Positions 15,897 through 24,659 of a stretch of 64,000 bases of DNA are shown here, in pieces. Origin of the DNA: Alphaproteobacteria bacterium. GTDB lineage: Bacteria > Pseudomonadota > Alphaproteobacteria > Geminicoccales > Geminicoccaceae. A program made the position numbers and the translations under genes. The notes beneath the pieces were generated by a model, which had not been told where the DNA came from, searched no databases, and saw only the letters and a program-made list of their open reading frames with translations. Location of the stretch: contig JALUAG010000018.1 in NCBI GenBank assembly GCA_027045875.1, positions 21,165 to 85,164 on the forward strand, written 5' to 3'. The first letter of the stretch is position 1. Each line of letters starts with the position of its first letter.

Positions 15897-17429
15897 TCAC
15901 TCGCCGCCCCGCGCCCGCCGCTCGCGCACGGCGATCCAGTCCCGCACGCGGTACTTGAGCACCTTGCCCATGGCGTTCCTGGGCAGCTCGTCCATGAAGA
16001 CGACGGCGCGCGGATGCTTGAAGCGCGCGAGCCGCCCCTCGAACAGCGCCAGCACCTCCTCCTCGGTGAGACCGGGATCGCCGCGCACCACCACCGCCAC
16101 CGGCACCTCGCCCCAGCGCGCGTCCGGGCGCCCCACCACCACCGCGTCGCGGATACCCCGATGCTCGTGCAAGACCGCCTCGAGCTCCGCCGGATAGATG
16201 TTCTCGCCGCCCGATATGACCACGTCCTTCTTGCGGTCGACGATCCAGAGATCTCCCTCCGCGTCCAGATAGCCGATATCGCCGGTGTGAAGCCACCCCT
16301 CGACGAGCGCCTCGCGGGTCGCCGCCTCGTCGCCCCAGTATTCGAACATCACGTTCGGACCGCGCACCAGCACCTCGCCCGGCTCGCCGGGCGGCACCTC
16401 GCGTCCCTGCCGATCAATGAGGCGCAGTTCGGCGTGCAGCGCCACCTTGCCGGTGGCCCCGGGCTTGGCGAGGGCGTCTCCGGCCCGCTGATAGACGGCG
16501 ATCGGACAGGTCTCGGTGGAACCGTAGACCTGGGCCGCCGGCACGCCGCGGTCGTTGAAGGCGTCGAGCAGCGGGCGCGGCACCACCTGCGAGCCACAGG
16601 CGATCATCCGCAGGCAGGAGAGGTCCGTGGCCTCCCACTGCGGATGCTCGATCAGCGCCCGCATGGTGGCCGGTACCAGCACCGTGAGGGTGGGCCGCAG
16701 GCGGGCGATGGCCTCGAGGGTGCGTCCGGCGTCGAACCGGTCGAGCAGCGTCACCTCGGCGCCGGCGTGCAGGGCCGGCGTGGTCTGGATGTTGAGCCCG
16801 CCCACATGGAACAGCGGCAGCACGGTGAGCACGTGATCGCGGCTCGTCAGATCGTGCATGTGGGCGGCGTTGAGGGCGTTCCAGAAAAGCGCCTCCTGAC
16901 GCAGCACGGCGCCCTTGGGCCGCCCCGTGGTGCCCGAGGTGTAGACCACGAGAAGCGGGTTCCCGAGATCGACGTGCGGGTTTCCGGCATCTCCGCCCGT
17001 ACCCAGAAGCTCGTCGAGGGCGACCATCCCCGGCCGCTCCCCGTCCACCGCCACCAGCCGCACGCCGGCGACCACCTCCGCGAGGCGTTGCGCCTCGGCC
17101 GCGAACGCGGCGGTGGCGAGGACCGTCTCGACGCCGGCGTTGCGCAGGATGTAGGCGTTCTCGGCGGTGGCGAGACGCCAGTTCAGGGGCACCATCATCA
17201 CCCCGAGGCGGGCGCAGGCGAAGAGAAGGGTCAGGAAGTCCGGATGATTGTAGCCGAGGAAGGCGACCCGATCGCCGCGGCCGACCCCGAGGCCGTGCTT
17301 GAGCCCCCGGGCCATGGCCCGGATCCGCTCGGCGAACTCGGCGTAGGTCAGCGTCCGCTGCTCGGATCGGATCGCCGTTCGCGCCGGGTCGAAGGCGGCG
17401 TGGCGTTCGATCCAGAGACTGAGATCCAT
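15897..17429 (-). CDS. AMP-binding long-chain acyl-CoA synthetase family protein
   Basis: 510 aa. The adenylate-forming signature VYTSGTTGRPKGAVLR is complete, with YGSTET, GEVLVRGPNVMFEYW, GWLHTGDIGYLD, DRKKDVVISGGENIYPAELE and the C-terminal NAMGKVLKYRVRDW lysine motif. The enzyme activates a carboxylic acid as acyl-AMP and transfers it to CoA in the cytosol; family members of this length include FadD-like and aromatic or short-chain acid ligases, and the acid cannot be told. The ATG at 17429 (MDLSLWIERHAAF) follows GGAGGGAA at good distance. It is divergent from the flavoprotein operon (164 bp shared gap). Confidence 0.9.
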   Translation of the reverse strand: MDLSLWIERHAAFDPARTAIRSEQRTLTYAEFAERIRAMARGLKHGLGVGRGDRVAFLGYNHPDFLTLLFACARLGVMMVPLNWRLATAENAYILRNAGVETVLATAAFAAEAQRLAEVVAGVRLVAVDGERPGMVALDELLGTGGDAGNPHVDLGNPLLVVYTSGTTGRPKGAVLRQEALFWNALNAAHMHDLTSRDHVLTVLPLFHVGGLNIQTTPALHAGAEVTLLDRFDAGRTLEAIARLRPTLTVLVPATMRALIEHPQWEATDLSCLRMIACGSQVVPRPLLDAFNDRGVPAAQVYGSTETCPIAVYQRAGDALAKPGATGKVALHAELRLIDRQGREVPPGEPGEVLVRGPNVMFEYWGDEAATREALVEGWLHTGDIGYLDAEGDLWIVDRKKDVVISGGENIYPAELEAVLHEHRGIRDAVVVGRPDARWGEVPVAVVVRGDPGLTEEEVLALFEGRLARFKHPRAVVFMDELPRNAMGKVLKYRVRDWIAVRERRARGGE

Positions 17430-17593
17430 CGGTGCCCGTTCCCTCCCCGCCCCATGGCTGCCGCGCCCGCGTCCCCCCGTCAAGCGCGAGGGCGGGCGGC
17501 GGTCGCCCGCCGGCCATTGCCCGGCGGCGAGCGGGGTTGTAACAGGGATCCACCTCCGGAGTCATTCGGCCCGGACGGGAGGAAGCGCGCCAG

Positions 17594-19639
17594 ATGCCGA
17601 CCGCCGATCCGCTGCTCCAGCCCTTCCGGCTGAAGGGGCTCGTGCTGAAGAACCGCATCATGAGCACGAGCCACGAGCCGGCCTATGCCGAGGGTGGCCT
17701 GCCCAAGACCCGCTACCGCCTCTATCACCTCGAGAAGGCCCGGGGCGGGATCGCGCTCACCATGATCGGCGGCTCGGCCGTCGTCGACCGCGACAGCCCG
17801 CCGGCATTCGGCAACCTCCATCTCTACCGCGACGAGATCGTCCCCTGGCTGCGCGAGCTCGCCGATGCGCTGCACGAGGAGGGCTGCGCGGTGATGTGCC
17901 AGATCACCCATCTCGGCCGCCGCTCCTCCAACTATACCGGCGACTGGCTGCCGCTCGTCTGGCCCTCGCCGCTCCGCGAGCCGGCGCACCGGGCCTTTCC
18001 CAAGGAGATCGAGGACTTCGACATCGAGCGCATCGTCCGTGCCTATGCCGCGGCGGCGGCCCGCTGCCGCGAGGCGGGCCTCGACGGTGTCGAGATCGAG
18101 GCCTACGGCCATCTCCTCGACGCCTTCTGGTCGCCCGCCTGGAACCGCCGGCGGGACGCCTACGGCGGCGCCCTCGGCAACCGCATGCGCTTCTCCCTCG
18201 AGGTGATCGAGGCGGTGCGCGAGGCGGTGGGCGAGGATTTCGTGCTCGGCATCCGCATGGTGGTGGACGAGCATTTCGAGGGCGGGCTCACGAGGGAGGA
18301 GGGGCTCGAGATCGCCCGCCGCCTGTTCGCCACCGGCCGGCTCGACTTCCTCAACGTGATCCGCGGCCACATCGACACCGACATGGCGCTGTCCCGGGTG
18401 ATCCCCAACATGGGCACCCCCATCGCCCCCCATCTGGCCTTCGCCGGCGAAGTGCGGCGCGAACTGGGCGACGTGCCGGTGTTCCACGCGGCCCGCATCA
18501 ACGACGTGGCGACGGCCCGCTTCGCGATCCGCCAGGGGCTGCTCGACATGGTGGGCATGACCCGGGCCCACATGGCCGATCCCCACATCGTCGCCAAGAT
18601 CGCCCGCGGCGAGGAGGACCGCATCCGCCCCTGCGTGGGTGCCGGCTACTGCATCGACCGCATCTACGAGGGCGCCGAGGCGCTCTGCCTGCACAATCCG
18701 GCCACCGGTCGCGAGGCCCACCTGCCGCACGAGATCGCCGCCGGATCCGGACCGCGCAAGCGGGTGGTGGTGGTGGGAGCCGGTCCGGCCGGGCTGGAGG
18801 CGGCGCGGGTCGCCGCCGGCCGCGGCCACGAGGTGACGGTGCTCGAGGCGGCCGATCGGCCGGGTGGCCAGATCCGGCTGTCGATGGCCCTCGATCGCCG
18901 GATCGAGCTCATGGGGATCGTCGACTGGCGGATCGCCGAGTGCGAGCGCCTGGGCGTAGGCTTCCGCTACAATCTGCTGGCCGAGGCGGAGGACGTGCTG
19001 GCCCTCGATCCGGACATCGTCGTGATCGCCACCGGCGGCCTGCCGCGGACCGGCGATCTGCGCGAGGGCGAGGAGCTGGTGACGACCAGCTGGGACATCC
19101 TGAGTGGAGCCGAACAGCCCCGCGACCATGTGCTGCTGTTCGACGACAACGGCGCCCATCCCGGTCTCGTGACCGCCGAGGTGATCGCCCGCGCCGGCGC
19201 GCGCCTCGAGTACGTCACGCCGGAACGCGCGTTCGCCCCGTTCGTGGGCGGCACCAACTACCCGGCCTATGTCACCGCCTTCACCGAGCGGGAGGTGCAG
19301 GTCACGCTGTTCGAGCGGCTGGTGGCGGTGCGGCGGCAGGGCAACCGCCTCGAGGCCGAGCTCTTCAACGAGTACGCCCAGCGCCATACCACCCGCCTCG
19401 TCGATCAGGTGGTGGTGGAATGCGGGACCCTGCCCAACGATTCGCTCTACCACGAGCTGCGGCCGGGCTCCGTCAACCGCGGCGCCATCGACCTGCCGGC
19501 GCTGCTCGCCGGCCGACCGCAGACCCTCTGTCGCAATCCCGACGGCCGCTACCGGCTCTACCGCGTCGGCGATGCGGTGAGCTCCCGCAACATCCATGCC
19601 GCGGTGCTGGACGCACTGCGGCTGTGCATGGCGTTCTGA
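17594..19639 (+). CDS. NADH:flavin oxidoreductase, N-methylproline demethylase-like (TMADH/DgcA family)
   Basis: 681 aa. An OYE-type FMN barrel (1-340; RIMSTSHEPAYAEGGLPKTR, MCQITHLGRR) is followed by a cysteine group for an Fe-S cluster (C347, C353, C365; a fourth is not obvious) and a pyridine-nucleotide-disulfide-type domain (VVVVGAGPAGLEAARVAAGR, ending GDAVSSRNIHAAVLDALRLCMAF). The architecture is that of trimethylamine dehydrogenase and dimethylglycine demethylase. The STSHEPxYAE opening and the whole length match alphaproteobacterial proteins annotated N-methylproline demethylase. Proposed role: oxidative N-demethylation of N-methylproline or a related methylated amine. GGGAGGAAG lies before the ATG. 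First gene of an operon with RidA and DUF1028 proteins. Confidence 0.85.
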   Translation: MPTADPLLQPFRLKGLVLKNRIMSTSHEPAYAEGGLPKTRYRLYHLEKARGGIALTMIGGSAVVDRDSPPAFGNLHLYRDEIVPWLRELADALHEEGCAVMCQITHLGRRSSNYTGDWLPLVWPSPLREPAHRAFPKEIEDFDIERIVRAYAAAAARCREAGLDGVEIEAYGHLLDAFWSPAWNRRRDAYGGALGNRMRFSLEVIEAVREAVGEDFVLGIRMVVDEHFEGGLTREEGLEIARRLFATGRLDFLNVIRGHIDTDMALSRVIPNMGTPIAPHLAFAGEVRRELGDVPVFHAARINDVATARFAIRQGLLDMVGMTRAHMADPHIVAKIARGEEDRIRPCVGAGYCIDRIYEGAEALCLHNPATGREAHLPHEIAAGSGPRKRVVVVGAGPAGLEAARVAAGRGHEVTVLEAADRPGGQIRLSMALDRRIELMGIVDWRIAECERLGVGFRYNLLAEAEDVLALDPDIVVIATGGLPRTGDLREGEELVTTSWDILSGAEQPRDHVLLFDDNGAHPGLVTAEVIARAGARLEYVTPERAFAPFVGGTNYPAYVTAFTEREVQVTLFERLVAVRRQGNRLEAELFNEYAQRHTTRLVDQVVVECGTLPNDSLYHELRPGSVNRGAIDLPALLAGRPQTLCRNPDGRYRLYRVGDAVSSRNIHAAVLDALRLCMAF

Positions 19640-19700
19640 TGCCGGCCCGCCGCCGTTCCGTCCGCCCCCGACCACCCGACCTCGGTGCCGGAACGACCCC

Positions 19701-20129
19701 ATGAGCCACGAGCGACTGCGCAAGTTCAACACCCGCGACACCTATCCCGAGCAGCGCCTCGACAACGACCTCTGCCAGCTGGTCAAGGCGCGGGGCACCC
19801 TCGTCTTCCTGCGCGGTCAGGTGGGACAGGACCTGGAGACCGGGGAAAGCGTGGCGATCGGCGATGCGGCGGCGCAGGCCGACCGGGCGATGGCCAATGT
19901 GGCGAGACTGCTCGAGGAGGCGGGAAGCGGTCTCGGCGACATCTGCAAGATCACGATCTATCTCGTCGACCCGCGCTATCGCGAGGCGGTGTACCGGGTG
20001 GTGGGACGCTGGCTGCGGGGCGTGTTCCCGGTCTCCACCGGTCTCGTGGTGAGCGGCCTCGCGCGACCGGAGTGGCTGGTGGAGATCGAGGTGATGGCGG
20101 TGATCCCGGAGGAGCGGGAGCGAGGATGA
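19701..20129 (+). CDS. RidA/YjgF family protein
   Basis: 142 aa. RidA-fold features are FNTRDTYPEQRLDNDLCQLV, LFLRGQVGQDLETG, LLEEAGSGLGDICKITIYLVDPRYREAVYRVV and the C-terminal EIEVMAVIPEE. Archetypal RidA hydrolyses reactive enamine/imine products of amino acid metabolism; its key arginine is in the R-PEWLVEIEV region here. It lies 61 bp after the flavin oxidoreductase and overlaps the DUF1028 gene by 4 bp. An enamine/imine-clearing role fits a pathway that oxidises secondary or tertiary amines. The ATG at 19701 begins MSHERLRKFN; longer in-frame starts reach back into the previous gene and are not plausible. Confidence 0.88.
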   Translation: MSHERLRKFNTRDTYPEQRLDNDLCQLVKARGTLVFLRGQVGQDLETGESVAIGDAAAQADRAMANVARLLEEAGSGLGDICKITIYLVDPRYREAVYRVVGRWLRGVFPVSTGLVVSGLARPEWLVEIEVMAVIPEERERG

Positions 20130-20782
20130 CCCTTTCGCTGGTGGCACGCTGTACACGGACGGGCCAGTTCGGCGCCGTCATCGCCTCCTCCTCGATGGCG
20201 GTGGCGGCCCGCTGCATCCACGTCCGGGCGGGCGCCGGTGCGGTGGCCACCCAGAACGTCACCGATCCGCGGCTCGGTCCCCGGGCGCTCGCACTGCTGG
20301 AGCGCGGGCAGGGGGCGCAGCGCACCCTCGACGAGCTGGTCCGCACCTCCCGCGCCATCGAATGGCGCCAGCTCGCGATCGTCGACGCCCAGGGGCGGGC
20401 GGCGGCCTTCACCGGCGAGCGGGCGCTCGGGCTGCACGCCGCGGCCACCGCCGACAACGCTGTCGCCGCCGGCAATCTGCTGGCCAACGCGACGGTCCCC
20501 AAACGCATGCTGGAGGCCTTTCTCGACGGCGAGGGGGAACTCGCCGATCGTCTGGTGGCAGCGCTCCGTGCGGGGCGCGACGCCGGCGGCGAGCACCGTC
20601 CCCTGCGTGCCGCCGGCCTTCTGGTGGCCGATCGCGTGAGCTGGCCAGTGACCGATCTGCGGGTGGACTGGAGCGACGGCGATCCGGTGGCCGATCTCGA
20701 GGCCCTCTGGCGGCGCTGGCGGCCCCAATACCGCGACTATGTGCTGCGGGCGCTGGAGCCGGAAGCGGCGCCCGACTTCTGA
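20126..20782 (+). CDS. DUF1028 family protein
   Basis: 218 aa. The N-terminus MTLSLVARCTRTGQFGAVIASSSMAVAARCIHVRAGAGAVATQNVTDPRLGPRALALL belongs to DUF1028, an Ntn-hydrolase-like family of unknown activity; QLAIVDAQGRAAAFTG, HAAATADNAVAAGNLLAN and DLRVDWSDGDPVADL are also typical. Its ATG overlaps the stop of the RidA gene (ATGA), so the two are translationally coupled. DUF1028 proteins are often found next to RidA and amino-acid or amine oxidation genes, which suggests an amidohydrolase step or repair function in this catabolic operon, but no activity is established. It converges on the ELM1 gene (31 bp gap). Confidence 0.88.
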   Translation: MTLSLVARCTRTGQFGAVIASSSMAVAARCIHVRAGAGAVATQNVTDPRLGPRALALLERGQGAQRTLDELVRTSRAIEWRQLAIVDAQGRAAAFTGERALGLHAAATADNAVAAGNLLANATVPKRMLEAFLDGEGELADRLVAALRAGRDAGGEHRPLRAAGLLVADRVSWPVTDLRVDWSDGDPVADLEALWRRWRPQYRDYVLRALEPEAAPDF

Positions 20783-20813
20783 CCCCGCCCGCCGTGTTCC
20801 GCGCTGTCCCGGT

Positions 20814-22064
20814 TTACTGGAACAGGCGCTGGTAGAGTTCCGGCATGAGCGAACCGCCGCGCGGAATGCGGGCCAGTTCCGGCGGCGGTGGCAGCGGCCT
20901 TCCATCGGCGCCGAACAGGGCGCGGACGGCGGCCACCGCCCGCTCCAGATCGCGCATCGGCGGCGGGTTCCTGTCCTCCGGCCACGGCTGCCCGAGCCAC
21001 ACCGCCCGTCCCGCCTGTACCTGACGGGCATGGATCAGCGTCACGTCGCGGGTCAGCCGCCGCGGGCCGATGGCCATGCCGATGCGGTAGATCACCGGTC
21101 GGGGATGAAAGTCGGCGAGGCGCTCGAGGAGCGACCGCCCGCGGATGGCGGCGTCGCGCGGCACCGGGGGCCGCTTCGAACCCCGCCCGCGCAGCAGATC
21201 GAAGATGAAGACGGGTTTCCCGGTGGAACAGGCCTCGGCCAGCATGGACATGCTGTCGCAGGTGACGATCAGCCGCTCGGCGAGGGCCAGGAAGGCGAAG
21301 TAGGGGTTGTCGGGATCGTTCGGTCGCCAGCGATAGACGAAGGCGGGCGCGTCGATCTGGGCCTCGAGGGCGGCGAGCGCCTTTTTCGGCGTGCGGGCAC
21401 TGGTCGTCACCAGCAGCGAGCCCCCCGCCTCCCGCGCCATGCGGCTCGCCCAGTAGCCGAGAAGCGCCCCGTTCTCGCGATCGAAATTGTAGGGACCGGC
21501 ATTGCCGCCGACCATCACCGCGACACGGGGCCGCGGCAGATGGGCGAGCCGCTCCGCCCATTTCTCGCCCGCCTCGCGCAGCCGCTCGGGTCGCACGCGG
21601 TGCAGCGGCAGCTCGTTGTGCAGGATGTTGGGTTTCTTCGGCAGACGGTACTGCGGCGTGGTGACGATGAGGTCGTAGCACTCGTGCAGCGCCCACGGAC
21701 GACCGACGTGGACGAGCTTGATCCGCTCGCGGCCACCGGCCCGGGTCTGGATCCATCGGATGAGGGGTTCGTTGCGCCGGCCGGCAGAGATGACGAGCTC
21801 GGGCCAGGGCGGCTCGAGCGGGCTCGATTTCTCGCGCACGAGACCCATCAGCGTCGGCCCCGCGAGGAGGTTGGTCAGCAGCTCCGAACGACGGTAGACG
21901 AGCCGTTTGATCTCGAACGGCCAGCCGAGCGCTTCCGCCAGCGCCAGGATCTGGGAATTGTCGCCCGCCTTGTGGCCCATCATGAGCCAGGTCCGTGGCG
22001 GCCGGAACTCCGGAGCGCGGGTTTCCGCGGGCGCTGGTGCCGCGTTCCCCGTCTCGAGGCTCAT
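20814..22064 (-). CDS. Mitochondrial fission ELM1 family protein (DUF1022)
   Basis: 416 aa. The family signature is clear: WLMMGHKAGDNSQILALAEALGWPFEIKRL, PPWPELVISAGRRNEPLIRW, RPWALHECYDLIVTTPQYRLP, VMVGGNAGPYNFD and VTCDSMSMLAEACSTGKPVFIFDL. The fold resembles GT-B glycosyltransferases; the plant homologue ELM1 acts in mitochondrial fission, while the bacterial role is unknown. Here it overlaps an LpxL-like acyltransferase by 4 bp (ATGA), which favours a job in lipid A/LPS or envelope sugar assembly. The start MSLETG at 22064 is set by that overlap. Confidence 0.88.
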   Translation of the reverse strand: MSLETGNAAPAPAETRAPEFRPPRTWLMMGHKAGDNSQILALAEALGWPFEIKRLVYRRSELLTNLLAGPTLMGLVREKSSPLEPPWPELVISAGRRNEPLIRWIQTRAGGRERIKLVHVGRPWALHECYDLIVTTPQYRLPKKPNILHNELPLHRVRPERLREAGEKWAERLAHLPRPRVAVMVGGNAGPYNFDRENGALLGYWASRMAREAGGSLLVTTSARTPKKALAALEAQIDAPAFVYRWRPNDPDNPYFAFLALAERLIVTCDSMSMLAEACSTGKPVFIFDLLRGRGSKRPPVPRDAAIRGRSLLERLADFHPRPVIYRIGMAIGPRRLTRDVTLIHARQVQAGRAVWLGQPWPEDRNPPPMRDLERAVAAVRALFGADGRPLPPPPELARIPRGGSLMPELYQRLFQ

Positions 22065-23035
22065 GCCGCCACCTCCGCCGACCGGACGTCCTCTCCGGGT
22101 GGGCGACGGCCCTCCTTCGGCCAGCGCCGCTTGACACAGAGCCACTGTTCCGGTCGCTCGCGGATCCACGCCTCGAACAGCCGATTGACCCGCGCTGTCA
22201 TGCCGAAGGCGGCCCGCCGCGGATGGCCGCAGTCGCGATCGGGTTCCACCGGCGAATGGATGGTGATCCGAAACCGCACGCCCTCGAGACGCTCGGTGCG
22301 TACGGGAACGAACGGTACCCCCGTCCTGAGGGCGAGCCGGGCGGGGCCGGTGGCGGTCGCCGCCGGGATGCCGAAGAAGGGCACGGGCTCGCCGTCGTCG
22401 TCCCGCTGGTCCATCAGCAGACCGACGCAGCGCCCGGCCCGCAGCTCCCGCAGGAGCTGCCGCGATGCCCCCTCGACTTCGAGAAAACGGCAGGGCAGGC
22501 GGCCGCGCAGGCCGGCGATGGCGGTCTCGAGATAGCGGTTGGCGAGAGGTGAATAGAGGGCGGTGAGGGGGAAACCCAGGCGCCGGGGTGTGGTCTGGGT
22601 GAGCTCCCAGTTGCCGAGATGGGCACCCACCAGAATGGCCGCCCGTCCCCTGCGCAGCGGCTCGAGCCAGCCGGCGTCCACGATCTCGATCCGGTCCTGC
22701 AGCCGGTCGCAGAAATCGGCCAGAAAGGCCATCTCCCCGAGCACGCGGCCGACGTTGCGCCACATCTCCCTGGCCGTCCGTTCGATCTCCGCCTCGTCCC
22801 ATTCGGGGAACGCCCGCCGATAGTTGGCGAGCACGTGGCGGTGCTTGGCGAGACGGGGGCCGATGCGGGCCGTGAGCTCGCCGCCGAGCGCCGACGCCCG
22901 GTCCACCGACAGGCAGCGGGCGGCCCGCAGCATCACCCCGAGAATCCAGGCCTCGCCGCGCCAGATCCCCCTCTGCAGCCAGGGCAGCCGGCGGGCGAGA
23001 GGATCGAGAGAGTGACCGATGATCAGACGCGGCAC
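22061..23035 (-). CDS. Lysophospholipid acyltransferase, LpxL/HtrB-like (lipid A secondary acylation)
   Basis: 324 aa. The Hx4E acyltransferase motif appears as HLGNWE in [14 protein letters not shown], followed by [48 protein letters not shown] and [23 protein letters not shown], the standard LpxL/LpxM block order. Such enzymes transfer a fatty acyl chain from ACP to Kdo2-lipid A precursors at the inner membrane. The start is taken as the GTG at 23035 (GGGGAAC upstream); residues further upstream look non-coding. It leads an operon with the ELM1 family gene. The 235-bp gap to the divergent hydroxypyruvate isomerase holds nothing else I recognise. Confidence 0.88.
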   Translation of the reverse strand: MPRLIIGHSLDPLARRLPWLQRGIWRGEAWILGVMLRAARCLSVDRASALGGELTARIGPRLAKHRHVLANYRRAFPEWDEAEIERTAREMWRNVGRVLGEMAFLADFCDRLQDRIEIVDAGWLEPLRRGRAAILVGAHLGNWELTQTTPRRLGFPLTALYSPLANRYLETAIAGLRGRLPCRFLEVEGASRQLLRELRAGRCVGLLMDQRDDDGEPVPFFGIPAATATGPARLALRTGVPFVPVRTERLEGVRFRITIHSPVEPDRDCGHPRRAAFGMTARVNRLFEAWIRERPEQWLCVKRRWPKEGRRPPGEDVRSAEVAA

Positions 23036-23270
23036 GTCTGCGCCCGTTCCCCGAAGTTTCCCTCTTCCGCCGACCGGTCCCTGCCGGACCGAGGCGCGGA
23101 CAGGAGATAGAAGAAAGGGCGGAGGGCGAAAAGTCCATTCCGGCCGATTGTCGCGGGCGGATTCGGGGCCGCCCGCCGGACGGTCGCGCGCCCTCGCGTC
23201 TTGCGTCGGTGGCACGGCATGGCGCAGGATAAGGTCGTGGCCGGAAGGCCCGCGGATCAGGGAGGGAACC

Positions 23271-24050
23271 ATGCCGCGCTTCGCCGCCAATCTCAGCACG
23301 ATGTTTCACGAGGTGGGCTTTCTCGAACGTTTCACGGCGGCGGCCCGGGCCGGCTTTCGCGGCGTCGAGTTTCTCTTTCCCTACGCCTTCGACGCCGCCG
23401 CCCTGCGCTCCAAGCTCGACGCCGCCGGCGTTCAGCAGGTGCTCTTCAATCTGCCGCCCGGCGACTGGGAGGCGGGCGAACGGGGCATCGGCGCCCTGCC
23501 CGGACGCGAGGAGGAGTTCGCGCGCGGCATCCATCAGGCCCTGGACTACGCGGTGGAACTGGACTGCCGGCTCCTGCACGCGATGGCCGGCATCCCCGGC
23601 GAGGGGGTGTCGCGGGCGGACGCCGAGAAGGTGTATGTCGAGAACCTCCAGCGGGCGACCGCCGCCGCCGCCGAGCACGGGCGCACGATCCTGATCGAAC
23701 CCATCAACACCCGCGACATCCCGGGCTATTTCCTGCACTACCAGCGGGACGCCCGGCGCATCATCGACCGGGTGGGCGCCGACAATCTGCGACTCCAGCT
23801 CGATCTCTACCACTGCCAGATCATGGAGGGCGATCTGGCGATGCACATCCGCGAATACCTGCCGCTGGTCGCCCACATTCAGATCGCCGGCGTGCCGGAA
23901 CGCCACGAGCCGGACGTGGGCGAGGTCAACTATCCCTATCTCTTCGCCCTTCTCGACGACCTCGGCTACGAGGGCTGGATCGGCTGCGAATACCGGCCGG
24001 CACACGGTACAGAGGCCGGGCTCGGCTGGTTCGTCTCCTACCGCGGCTGA
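23271..24050 (+). CDS. hyi: Hydroxypyruvate isomerase family TIM-barrel protein
   Basis: 259 aa, the usual length of Hyi/OtnI. The xylose-isomerase-like barrel shows [50 protein letters not shown], the metal ligands [13 protein letters not shown] and [27 protein letters not shown] and WIGCEYRP. The enzyme interconverts hydroxypyruvate and tartronate semialdehyde in glyoxylate metabolism; the paralogue OtnI acts on 2-oxotetronate 4-phosphate, and the two cannot be told apart here. A GGGAGGGAAC site precedes the ATG. No glyoxylate carboligase or tartronate semialdehyde reductase gene adjoins it. Confidence 0.88.
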   Translation: MPRFAANLSTMFHEVGFLERFTAAARAGFRGVEFLFPYAFDAAALRSKLDAAGVQQVLFNLPPGDWEAGERGIGALPGREEEFARGIHQALDYAVELDCRLLHAMAGIPGEGVSRADAEKVYVENLQRATAAAAEHGRTILIEPINTRDIPGYFLHYQRDARRIIDRVGADNLRLQLDLYHCQIMEGDLAMHIREYLPLVAHIQIAGVPERHEPDVGEVNYPYLFALLDDLGYEGWIGCEYRPAHGTEAGLGWFVSYRG

Positions 24051-24176
24051 GCCTCCGTCCGATCGTCCCGCCGACGGCCGGCAACCGGTGCCGGGGTTGG
24101 CTGCCCGCGGGCTTGAAGACCGGCCGCTTCGGCCCTATGCCCGGGCATGTCGGGAGCCGCGGGAGGTATCAGCGCC

Positions 24177-24659
24177 ATGATCGGACGGCCCTACGGCGTC
24201 CTCTTCGTCTGTACCGGCAACATCTGCCGCTCGCCCATGGCCGAGGCGGTGCTCCTCCACCGGCTCGACGGTCGCGGGCTCGCCTTGCGTGTCGACAGCG
24301 CCGGTACCAGCGCCGAGGAGGAGGGCAATCCGCTGGACCGGCGCGCGCGGATCGTCGCCGAACGGCGCGGCTACGCGATACCCGACCGGCGGGCGCGGCC
24401 GATCCGCCGCGAGGACTTCGTGACCTTCGACCTGATCCTGCCCGCGACCCGGGCCCATGCGCGCCATCTCCTGCGCCTCAGGCCGCATCGCAGCAGGGCC
24501 GAGGTCCGCCCGCTCATGGAGTTCGCCGAGAATCCGCCCTGCATCGACATCCCCGATCCCTGGTACGGCGACCTTCCGGACTACGAATACGCCCTCGACC
24601 TGATCGAGCAGGCGGTGGACGGTCTCATGATCGAGCTCGAACGCCGCCTCCGGCAGTGA
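24177..24659 (+). CDS. Low-molecular-weight protein-tyrosine-phosphatase family protein
   Basis: 160 aa. The P-loop VCTGNICRSP (Cx5R) at residues about 11-20 and the acid loop DIPDPWYG near residue 129 are those of LMW-PTPs. Tyr-rich DYEYALDLIEQAVDGL follows as usual. It is coupled to a fructosamine-kinase gene (TGATG, one shared base). Known biochemistry makes that pairing telling: a human LMW phosphatase was identified as protein-ribulosamine-5-phosphatase, and bacterial fructosamine-3-kinase homologues act on ribulosamines, so this phosphatase may remove a 5-phosphate from glycated protein rather than act on phosphotyrosine. The ATG at 24177 has GGGAGG ten bases upstream; ATG 24147 is an alternative. 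Confidence 0.9.
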   Translation: MIGRPYGVLFVCTGNICRSPMAEAVLLHRLDGRGLALRVDSAGTSAEEEGNPLDRRARIVAERRGYAIPDRRARPIRREDFVTFDLILPATRAHARHLLRLRPHRSRAEVRPLMEFAENPPCIDIPDPWYGDLPDYEYALDLIEQAVDGLMIELERRLRQ

